Assembly: GCA_002900535.1 (NCBI GenBank)
Contig: MUGC01000097.1
Location: 1-5,037, forward strand
Direction: 5' to 3'
Source of the DNA: Thermoplasmata archaeon M9B1D
GTDB lineage: Archaea; Thermoplasmatota; E2; DHVEG-1
Length of the DNA: 5,037 nucleotides
Part shown: piece after piece, positions 1-5,037 of the stretch
How the letters are laid out: each line of letters opens with the position of its first letter
Numbering within the stretch: the first letter of the stretch is position 1
Notes under the pieces: generated by a model
Told to the model about the DNA's origin: nothing
The model's database searches: none
What the model saw: only the letters and a program-made list of their open reading frames with translations
Made by a program: the position numbers and the translations under genes

Positions 1-102
1 AGCATCTAAATTAAATGTAATTACAATAGAAATTATGAATGGTATAAACATACCAACTATTATTAACAGCAAGATTCCAGCTATATCTTTGTATTTTCCC
101 AT
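1..102 (-). CDS. Start of an unidentified membrane or secreted protein (cut by window edge)
   Basis: An ATG at 102 opens a frame of 34 codons that reaches base 1 without a stop, so only the N-terminus is present. It begins with a short polar stretch MGKYKDIAG, followed by a hydrophobic segment of about 20 residues (ILLLIIVGMFIPFIISIVIT, residues 10-29), then FNLDA. This is a membrane anchor or uncleaved signal sequence with the positive charges on the cytoplasmic side. There is no ribosome binding site before the ATG, and TATA-like sequences stand at 127-134 and 167-174. It lies 126 bases after hypF on the same strand, beyond a hairpin, and so is probably a separate transcription unit. No function can be assigned. 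The AT-rich composition means a chance frame is possible, but the start-plus-membrane-segment pattern argues for a real gene. Confidence 0.55.
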   Translation of the reverse strand, partial: MGKYKDIAGILLLIIVGMFIPFIISIVITFNLDA

Positions 103-126
103 TGTAAATGTGCGATAAATAAATTG

Positions 127-134
127 TTTTTAAA
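127..134 (-). promoter_or_regulatory. TATA-box-like sequence, proximal candidate for a leaderless transcript
   Basis: TTTAAAAA on the minus strand is centred about 28 bases before the ATG at 102, the distance expected between an archaeal TATA box and a transcription start. Together with the lack of any Shine-Dalgarno sequence before that ATG, this fits leaderless transcription. The AT-rich background makes it tentative. Confidence 0.3.
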
Positions 135-166
135 GTTATTTGTCAAAATTTTTTATTTTTATTATT

Positions 167-174
167 TTTATAAA
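167..174 (-). promoter_or_regulatory. TATA-box-like sequence, distal candidate
   Basis: TTTATAAA on the minus strand closely matches an archaeal TATA box. It would place a transcription start near 143 and give a leader of about 40 bases for the gene starting at 102. That leader contains no ribosome binding site. The surrounding 150-177 stretch is nearly pure A/T, so chance matches are likely, and the T6 run inside it may instead belong to termination of the hypF transcript. Confidence 0.25.
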
Positions 175-201
175 AAATCGTTTAGAATTATGAACAGTTG
201 T

Positions 202-223
202 TACCGATATAAAAATATCAGTA
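202..223 (-). terminator. Hairpin just after hypF, possible transcript end
   Basis: A 9-base-pair stem (202-210 with 215-223, one G-U pair in the minus-strand RNA) closes a 4-base U loop and begins 5 bases after the hypF stop codon. No U-run follows immediately; the nearest minus-strand T6 is at 172-177. In archaea the T-tracts themselves would do most of the terminating. The end of the operon is expected here, but the exact site is inference. Confidence 0.4.
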
Positions 224-228
224 TAAAA

Positions 229-2412
229 TTAAAACTTATTTCCAATAATAGCATTCTGACCGATTGAAATTCCACCATCACCGTTGGGAACAATATTGTG
301 TACAATAAATTCATACCCTGCTTTGTTTATTTTTTCTTCAAACATCTTGTTTATAGGGATGTTATAAGAAACGCCACCAGAAAGACCGATTTTATTAATA
401 CTATTTTTTTCAGCATTTTCAACTGCAATATCAGAAAGACTATTGATGATTGCATTTACAAACGAATAAGAATATTCTGCTTTATCCTTCTCCGTTAAGG
501 ATTTCTTAATCATCTCATCAAGTTGTCTAAAAAGATCAACTGTACCAATTACATCATTTTTAACATCGACATCAAATGAGTATTTAGGTTCACCCATCGC
601 AAGATATTTTTCAAGTTTCATTGCAGGCTCACCATCATAAGTCCGTTTGCAACAAATATTCAAATAACAAGATAATGCATCCAAGATTCTACCCATACTG
701 CTAGATAATGGTGATTTATTCATCAACTTAGAAAGGACATCTGCTTCTTTTCCCTCAAAAAGTATATTTTTACCTAGCTTTTTGAAAATAGCAAAAACAA
801 GTCGTCTTGGATCATGAGTAGCAGCATCACCGCCTAATAATGGAATATATTCAAGATGTCCAACACGTTTGTAATCTGTAAAATTACTAACTAATACTTC
901 TCCACCCCAAAAATTTTTATCAGCACCATATCCAAGGCCATCTATGGAAATAACAACACACTCATCAACTCTTCTATCAACCAAAAGTGATGCAGCATGA
1001 GCCCAATGATGCTGAATTTCAAAAAGTGGAACTGAATATTCTTCAGCAAATTTTTTTGCAACTATCCGTGTATCGTAGGCTGGATGTAAATCCATAACAA
1101 CTGCATCAATTCCAGGTTTTTTCATTGTAAGTTTCATCAAATGTCGCAAAGCTTCTTCTAAAAACTCTATTGTTGAATAATACTTTGAGTTGCCAATATA
1201 TTGCGTCGCAAAAATTTGCTTATCAGAAGAAAAAGCACCAGTTATATTTTCACCAGCACCCACACTTAAAACATTCTCATCGTAGTCAACTGGTAACGGA
1301 TCAGGTACATAACCACGGGATTTACGAAGAAAAAACTTATGACCTTTCCAAACACGAATAACTGAATCATCAACACGATTTGGAATATCGCGATTATGCA
1401 AAAGATAAAAATCTGCATTAATTGAAAAAGCCTCTTCATCACTTGTAATCATAGCTTCCCCTGGAACATTTGAGGAGGTCATTATCAAAGCATTAGATTT
1501 TAGACTTTTAAAAAGTAGATAATGTAAACCCGTGTAAGGTAAAAATAGACCAATATTGTCAAGTCCAGGTGATGCAAGTTCTGCTTTTTTCTTTTTTACT
1601 AAAACAATAGGACGATTCTTTGATAAAAGAAATTTTTTTTCTTCTTCAGAAATTTCTCCAAACTCTTGTGCTGTTTCAAAATCTCTAACCATTAATGCAA
1701 ATGCTTTCTGAGGGCGATTATACCATTTGCGAAAACGTGGAATTTCATCTAGAGTACAACATAGATGCATTCCACCCCAAGATTTGATAACACCTATTTT
1801 ACCAGCATCGATTTGATTTGCAAATCGTTTAATTGCTTCTTTGCTACCAAGATTTTTTTTATTTTTATCATATAAATGATAAACTGGGCCACATTTTGGA
1901 CAGGAAATTGTTTGTGCATGATAACGACGATTCAAAGGATCAACATATTCATTTTGACAGGAATTGCATAATGGAAATTTATACATTGAAGTGCGCTCAC
2001 GATCATAGGGAACATCTTTGATTAAACTGTATCTTGCTCCACATATCGTACAGTTTGTAAAAGGAAAATTATATCTTTTATTATTTTTATCTAAAAGCTC
2101 ACTTATACATTCATCACAGATTCCAACATCTGGGGGAATCTGCGAATGCCTAGTGCCTTTTTCACTATGAAGTATTTGAAAATCATCAAAAATCCGGTCG
2201 TCTTTAAAAGTTTTAATACTAGTAATTTTTGCAATAGACGGCAGATTTTTTTTAACCTGTTCAATAAACTTATCTTTATCACGGTCAATTATTACTTCTA
2301 CTTCCGAACCTTTATTTAGAACATAACCTTTTAGACCCATGCCCTTTGCTATACGATAAATAGTTGGTCTAAAACCTACACCTTGTACAATTCCTTCAAA
2401 GACTAGTTTCAT
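229..2412 (-). CDS. hypF: Carbamoyltransferase HypF, [NiFe] hydrogenase maturation
   Basis: HypF converts carbamoyl phosphate and ATP to carbamoyl-adenylate and transfers the carbamoyl group to the C-terminal cysteine of HypE, where it is dehydrated to the cyanide ligands of the active-site iron. It acts in the cytoplasm. The 727-residue protein has the full domain order. The acylphosphatase domain (about 1-88) has GIVQGVGFRP with R15 and N33. The zinc-finger domain (99-174) has exact CX2CX18CX2CX24CX2CX18CX2C spacing. The YrdC-like domain (about 190-375) has LLHNRDIPNRVDDSV and SRGYVPDP. The Kae1-like domain (about 380-727) has QHHWAH (467-472), IDGLGYG (490-496), GLSGGV (676-681) and PNGDGGISIGQ (709-719). 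Length is near the usual 750. The ATG at 2412 starts right at the acylphosphatase fold. It lies 2 bases after the ferredoxin-like gene, so it is co-transcribed. Some Kae1-domain motifs differ from the common bacterial consensus, but nothing looks broken. Confidence 0.98.
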   Translation of the reverse strand: MKLVFEGIVQGVGFRPTIYRIAKGMGLKGYVLNKGSEVEVIIDRDKDKFIEQVKKNLPSIAKITSIKTFKDDRIFDDFQILHSEKGTRHSQIPPDVGICDECISELLDKNNKRYNFPFTNCTICGARYSLIKDVPYDRERTSMYKFPLCNSCQNEYVDPLNRRYHAQTISCPKCGPVYHLYDKNKKNLGSKEAIKRFANQIDAGKIGVIKSWGGMHLCCTLDEIPRFRKWYNRPQKAFALMVRDFETAQEFGEISEEEKKFLLSKNRPIVLVKKKKAELASPGLDNIGLFLPYTGLHYLLFKSLKSNALIMTSSNVPGEAMITSDEEAFSINADFYLLHNRDIPNRVDDSVIRVWKGHKFFLRKSRGYVPDPLPVDYDENVLSVGAGENITGAFSSDKQIFATQYIGNSKYYSTIEFLEEALRHLMKLTMKKPGIDAVVMDLHPAYDTRIVAKKFAEEYSVPLFEIQHHWAHAASLLVDRRVDECVVISIDGLGYGADKNFWGGEVLVSNFTDYKRVGHLEYIPLLGGDAATHDPRRLVFAIFKKLGKNILFEGKEADVLSKLMNKSPLSSSMGRILDALSCYLNICCKRTYDGEPAMKLEKYLAMGEPKYSFDVDVKNDVIGTVDLFRQLDEMIKKSLTEKDKAEYSYSFVNAIINSLSDIAVENAEKNSINKIGLSGGVSYNIPINKMFEEKINKAGYEFIVHNIVPNGDGGISIGQNAIIGNKF

Positions 2413-2414
2413 TT

Positions 2415-2816
2415 TTATTCAACGATTAGCTCCTTAGAATATGGATCAGTACCTGCAAGTAAAAACTCATCGCCCATACTTAGACATTTAACTGGACATA
2501 CATCGTTACATTGACTGCAGAAGCAACAACGCGCAAGATAGATTTTTATCTTTTTTTCCTCAGGTTTTGATTCTATTGCACCACATGGACAAACCTTTAT
2601 ACACAGATTACAACCTATACATTTGTCTTTGTCATATTTGATTTTACCTCGGAAATTTGGTGGTGTTGGAATCGGTGGATTTATTTTTGCTTTACCTACA
2701 CCCACTGCCTCAAGATATTTAGTTGTACTTGATGGTTGATACTTTGCTGGAAACTTGTTAGTCCATGGTTTTTTAAACATTTGCTTAAAAACAGGGCCAA
2801 GCATACTAAATCCCAT
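2415..2816 (-). CDS. 2x[4Fe-4S] ferredoxin-like hydrogenase subunit (NuoI/MbhN/EchF type)
   Basis: This polyferredoxin-type subunit is the likely docking and entry point for electrons from soluble ferredoxin, passing them to the small-subunit cluster. The 133-residue protein has two complete CxxCxxCxxxCP motifs: C66, C69, C72, C76 and C97, C100, C103, C107. The N-terminal GPVFKQMFKKPWTNKFP (7-23) and the FRGKIKYDKDKCIGC approach to the first cluster are typical of the Mbh/Ech member of the NuoI family. So is the ending DEFLLAGTDPYSKELIVE (shown as DEFLL...YSKELIVE, from 116). C78, C98 and C111 are extra cysteines beside the clusters. The length is close to MbhN and EchF. It follows the large-subunit gene directly, with a one-base overlap and no NuoH-like gene between them, as in Ech operons. 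A second in-frame ATG (M5) exists, but the first is better placed relative to the conserved N-terminus. No membrane segment is visible. Confidence 0.95.
   Translation of the reverse strand: MGFSMLGPVFKQMFKKPWTNKFPAKYQPSSTTKYLEAVGVGKAKINPPIPTPPNFRGKIKYDKDKCIGCNLCIKVCPCGAIESKPEEKKIKIYLARCCFCSQCNDVCPVKCLSMGDEFLLAGTDPYSKELIVE
2430..2435 (-). promoter_or_regulatory. Distant Shine-Dalgarno-like site before hypF
   Basis: AAGGAG on the minus strand lies 17 bases before the hypF ATG, within the end of the ferredoxin-like gene. The spacing is too long for efficient direct initiation. hypF may therefore rely on reinitiation by ribosomes finishing the upstream gene (TAAAAATG junction) or be translated less than the structural genes. 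Confidence 0.35.
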
Positions 2817-4048
2817 TAACGCATCAGCCTCCTTGTTTTCTCAACACTCAATCGATGCAGTTCTTCTTTATTTAACTCATAATGTTTTCCATTGTTGACT
2901 ATTGCAACACGGTTTGTGCAACTCATACACGGATCTGTGCTTGCTGCAACTATTGGAATATCTGCAATTTGCTCACCTTTAAGCATTGGAATCCATGGTA
3001 AAATATTGTTATATGTTGGCGCACGAACTTTCCAAGTATATGGTGCGTCTTCACCTGTTAGCTTAACATAGTGAATAACTTCTCCTCGTGGCGCCTCATG
3101 TCTTCCTACGCCTTCGCCGTTTACTTTTTTAAGCTGTGCAAGTAATTTTGGAATCTTTGGTTCTGCAACGATGTCGCCTGCCGGCATTTTATCAATACAT
3201 TGCTCAATTAATTCTATTGATTGTTTTACTTCTAAAAGCCTGGTAATAATACGATCGTATACATCGCCATTTATTTTGCCGGTTAGTTTATCAGGAGTGA
3301 TATAATCTATATCAAGATCACCATAAGCAAAATAACTAGTATCAACACGAACATCTTTTTTAACACCTGATGCACGTGTTGTTGGACCAACTGCACAAAG
3401 CTTTAATGCATCTTCTTTTGTTAAAATACCACAGTTTTGACTACGCATTTTAAAGGTTTTGTCATCAAGGAAAATATGTGCAAGTTTCTGGAAATTATCT
3501 TTGAAAAATTTAAGATCCTTCTGAATACGAGGGATCATATCCTTTGTAATATCTCTACGTACACCACCTATCATGGTGATTCCTTTTGTTACTCGATTAC
3601 CTGTCAAATATTCAGTAAGATCAAGTGCTTTTTCACGAATTTCCCAAGTTAAAAATAAAACTGTATCAAATCCTATTTCATGTGCAGCAACACCAGCCCA
3701 TAATATGTGTGAAGTTATACGTTCAAGCTCACCCTGAATCACCCGAAGGTATTCGGCACGCTCTGGAACTTCTATATCTGCCGCTGCCTCAACTGCAAGA
3801 GAAAATGCAATTGGATGGCAGTAGGAACAAATACCACAAATTCTTTCTGCTAAATACAATATTTGAACTGGATTACGCTTACGTGAAGCCCACTCAACTG
3901 CTCTATGAACGTGACCAAGTTTTACATCAACATCTATTATACGTTCACCTGATATTTCAAATTCGAAATGAACTGGTTCTTTTAAAGCCGGATGAATCGG
4001 GCCGATAGGGATATGATAAGTTGTTTTAGTTGTTGCCTCTGAGCTCAT
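2816..4048 (-). CDS. Group 4 [NiFe] hydrogenase large (catalytic) subunit (NuoD/MbhL/EchE type)
   Basis: This subunit carries the NiFe(CN)2CO site where protons are reduced to H2 or H2 is oxidised. Both metal motifs are intact in the 410-residue protein: RICGICSYCH (69-78, ligands C71 and C74) and DPCMSCTNR (372-380, ligands C374 and C377). True complex I NuoD subunits lack these cysteine pairs, so this is a hydrogenase and not NADH dehydrogenase. Other family landmarks are GPIHPALKEP (16-25), GHVHRAVEWA (45-54) and GRHEAPRGEVIHYV (315-328). The 30 residues after R380 form the tail that a maturation endopeptidase normally removes once nickel is inserted; cleavage after R380 is inferred from the family. 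C77, directly before H78, is an unusual extra cysteine. The length is close to MbhL and longer than EchE as I recall it. The gene overlaps the upstream gene by 4 bases, and its stop shares one base with the ferredoxin start (TAATG). Confidence 0.97.
   Translation of the reverse strand: MSSEATTKTTYHIPIGPIHPALKEPVHFEFEISGERIIDVDVKLGHVHRAVEWASRKRNPVQILYLAERICGICSYCHPIAFSLAVEAAADIEVPERAEYLRVIQGELERITSHILWAGVAAHEIGFDTVLFLTWEIREKALDLTEYLTGNRVTKGITMIGGVRRDITKDMIPRIQKDLKFFKDNFQKLAHIFLDDKTFKMRSQNCGILTKEDALKLCAVGPTTRASGVKKDVRVDTSYFAYGDLDIDYITPDKLTGKINGDVYDRIITRLLEVKQSIELIEQCIDKMPAGDIVAEPKIPKLLAQLKKVNGEGVGRHEAPRGEVIHYVKLTGEDAPYTWKVRAPTYNNILPWIPMLKGEQIADIPIVAASTDPCMSCTNRVAIVNNGKHYELNKEELHRLSVEKTRRLMR
2828..2834 (-). 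promoter_or_regulatory. Ribosome binding site for the ferredoxin-like subunit
   Basis: AAGGAGG on the minus strand is a near-perfect Shine-Dalgarno sequence, placed 11 bases before the ATG at 2816, which is somewhat far. It doubles as the AGG-AGG arginine codons in the tail of the large subunit. Confidence 0.7.
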
Positions 4049-4590
4049 TTTTTCACCTCATGTAAGTTTTTGTAATATTTTTCAGGACCTGTTTCATCAC
4101 GTCTCCATGGATATATATTTTCAGGCCAATCATCAGGTAAAAACAATTTACGAGCATCAGGAATTCCCACGATTTTTACACCTAGCATCTCCTGTTTCTC
4201 ACGTTCGGTTACGAGAGCACCTGGAATCAAATCACAAATAGTTTCAATCTCGGGTTTAGATTTTGGTAAATCCACAGAGATATGAAGGTTAATTTCATTC
4301 ATTCTAGTACCATAGTTTACTGTGAAATGATAAATGAGTTCGATCGTCTTTCCGAGGTCATTACCGGATACAACTGGAAGATGTGGAAATTGATAATCAA
4401 CAAGATGCTTTATCACATCTTTAAATGCTGATTTTTCAACCTTCATCCAAATTGTAGATGTTTCATTTTTCTTAGAGCCTGCTTTTCTTTTTTTAATCTC
4501 TGCAGATCTAATCGATGTTTTGAATTCATCTTTAAAATATTTAACAAGCTCTTCTGGATTTTTTTGATTATTTTCTTTTTTAGGACTCAT
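4045..4590 (-). CDS. Group 4 [NiFe] hydrogenase NuoC-like subunit (MbhK/EchD type)
   Basis: This subunit matches the 30-kDa/NuoC family of complex I. It has no cofactor of its own and helps join the catalytic large subunit to the small and ferredoxin-like subunits. The 181-residue protein ends with the family signature: VTEREKQEMLGVKIVGIPDARKL (about 127-149, shown here in parts as the ERE...LGV..GIPDARKL pattern), then LPDDWPENIYPWRRDE at 151-166. The first 44 residues are very lysine-rich (11 Lys) with no recognisable domain, and look like a flexible or surface-binding extension. The length resembles MbhK and exceeds the EchD size that I recall (about 120). It overlaps both neighbours by 4 bases (ATGA), and a strong ribosome binding site precedes the ATG at 4590. 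No membrane segment is visible. The family is secure; the exact ortholog name is left open. Confidence 0.92.
   Translation of the reverse strand: MSPKKENNQKNPEELVKYFKDEFKTSIRSAEIKKRKAGSKKNETSTIWMKVEKSAFKDVIKHLVDYQFPHLPVVSGNDLGKTIELIYHFTVNYGTRMNEINLHISVDLPKSKPEIETICDLIPGALVTEREKQEMLGVKIVGIPDARKLFLPDDWPENIYPWRRDETGPEKYYKNLHEVKK
4054..4059 (-). promoter_or_regulatory. Ribosome binding site for the hydrogenase large subunit
   Basis: GAGGTG on the minus strand lies 5 bases before the ATG at 4048, inside the final codons of the NuoC-type gene. It supports this start and a coupled ATGA restart. Confidence 0.8.
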
Positions 4591-5024
4591 TTTTTACCCT
4601 CCAGTGTTTCAAGTTTAACCCATGCTTGTGCAACAGCATTAATAATTGCCTCTGGTCTTGGTGGACAGCCAATTACATGGACATCAACTGGTAAAATTTG
4701 ATTAATTGGACCAACAAGATTATATGACTCATAGAAAACATCACCAGTATTTCCACAGTTTCCAACACAAATCACAGCCTTTGGGTCTGGCATTTGTTCA
4801 TAAACTCGTTTAACTTTTTCTACAAGCTTGCGAGTAACAGGTCCTGTAACAAGCATTACATCGGCATGACGGGGTGTTCCAACCAGTTTAATTCCAAAAC
4901 GTTCAACATCGTAACGAGGACATAAAGCTGCTATAATTTCAATATCACATCCATTACAGGAACCACTGTTACAGTGATATACCCATAAAGCTTTCTTAAA
5001 CGACTTGGGAAGTCCTTTTGCCAT
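4587..5024 (-). CDS. Group 4 [NiFe] hydrogenase small subunit (NuoB/MbhJ/EchC type)
   Basis: This is the electron-transferring small subunit of an energy-converting hydrogenase. It holds the proximal [4Fe-4S] cluster next to the NiFe site, on the cytoplasmic face of a membrane complex. The 145-residue protein shows all four expected ligands: C23 and C26 in GSCNGCDIE, C90 in VGNCGNTG, and C120 in GCPPRPEAI. The stretch CPRYDVERFGIKLVGTPRHA is typical of Mbh/Ech small subunits. Unlike uptake hydrogenases it has no twin-arginine signal and only one cluster site. The length is close to EchC and a little shorter than Thermococcales MbhJ. The ATG at 5024 was chosen because the protein then begins just before the conserved WVYHxNSGSCNGC core. 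The frame stays open to the window edge, so a longer start is not formally excluded. Its stop overlaps the next start by 4 bases. C18, C35 and C86 are additional cysteines. Family assignment is very secure; the Mbh-versus-Ech subtype is inference. Confidence 0.95.
   Translation of the reverse strand: MAKGLPKSFKKALWVYHCNSGSCNGCDIEIIAALCPRYDVERFGIKLVGTPRHADVMLVTGPVTRKLVEKVKRVYEQMPDPKAVICVGNCGNTGDVFYESYNLVGPINQILPVDVHVIGCPPRPEAIINAVAQAWVKLETLEGKK
4597..4602 (-). promoter_or_regulatory. Ribosome binding site for the NuoC-type subunit
   Basis: GGAGGG on the minus strand lies 6 bases before the ATG at 4590, inside the last codons of the small-subunit gene. Such a strong Shine-Dalgarno match supports this start and suggests translational coupling across the ATGA overlap. 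Confidence 0.8.
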
Positions 5025-5037
5025 AAAATCATTGCCT

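Noticed and set aside
120..180. AT-rich stretch as a replication origin or repeat array
   Set aside because: It has no iterated units or origin-box pattern. It is short and fits intergenic promoter/terminator sequence.
103..228. A riboswitch or small RNA between hypF and the next gene
   Set aside because: Apart from one short hairpin there is no conserved-looking structure, and the base composition is almost entirely A/T.
298..498. Plus-strand open frame of 66 codons (and similar ones at 1170-1361, 1833-2021, 3437-3652)
   Set aside because: All lie antisense to hypF or the large subunit, lack plausible ribosome binding sites and have odd amino-acid content. They arise from codon bias of the true genes.
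2103..2288. Minus-strand open frame of 61 codons inside hypF
   Set aside because: It is in another frame across the acylphosphatase and zinc-finger domains, which read through intact in the hypF frame. There is no frameshift.
3625..4008. Plus-strand open frame of 127 codons
   Set aside because: It lies wholly opposite the large-subunit gene, whose metal-binding motifs are intact. Its translation shows no recognisable domain or sensible composition, so it is a shadow frame.
2816..5024. A respiratory complex I (NADH dehydrogenase) operon
   Set aside because: Both NiFe-binding CxxC pairs are present in the large subunit, and the cleavable tail and hypF adjoin, so it is a hydrogenase despite the Nuo-like names.
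5025..5037. Stop codon (TGA at 5031-5029) and AGG as the end of the upstream gene and a ribosome binding site
   Set aside because: Both would fit the tightly packed operon, but 13 bases at the edge are too few to support a feature.

Overview
The window carries one compact minus-strand operon of an energy-converting, membrane-associated [NiFe] hydrogenase (group 4, related to complex I), ending in the hydrogenase maturation gene hypF. The DNA is AT-rich and the proteins are rich in Lys and Ile. Family resemblance, as I remember it, is closest to archaeal Mbh/Ech hydrogenases. The sites just downstream of the operon (TATA-like boxes, T-tracts, a start codon with no ribosome binding site) also fit an archaeon, probably an anaerobic euryarchaeal-type one. 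No marker here fixes the lineage, and an anaerobic bacterium that acquired the cluster is not excluded.

Layout in transcription order (right to left). 5024-4587 is the small subunit (NuoB/MbhJ/EchC type) with the proximal [4Fe-4S] ligands. 4590-4045 is a NuoC/MbhK/EchD-type subunit. 4048-2816 is the NiFe catalytic large subunit (NuoD/MbhL/EchE type) with both metal-binding CxxC motifs and a 30-residue tail expected to be removed during maturation. 2816-2415 is a 2x[4Fe-4S] ferredoxin-like subunit (NuoI/MbhN/EchF type). 2412-229 is full-length HypF. The genes overlap by 4, 4 and 1 bases, and the last two are separated by 2 bases, so this is almost certainly one transcript. Its promoter and first genes lie beyond the right edge. 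Bases 103-228 hold a hairpin, T-tracts and promoter-like sequence. At 102-1 a new minus-strand gene begins, encoding a protein with an N-terminal membrane segment, and runs off the left edge.

How the parts work together. Electrons from reduced ferredoxin would enter through the 2x[4Fe-4S] subunit, pass the cluster of the small subunit and reduce protons at the NiFe site of the large subunit. This would be coupled to ion pumping by membrane subunits not present in the window. The reverse direction, H2-driven ferredoxin reduction, is also possible. HypF makes the carbamoyl group that becomes the cyanide ligands of the active-site iron.

This is a recognisable system rather than a new one. The points worth a second look are the Ech-like gene order (no NuoH-like gene between large subunit and ferredoxin) combined with Mbh-like subunit lengths, hypF fused to the structural operon, near-identical start/stop coupling cassettes at two junctions, and several extra cysteines near metal sites.
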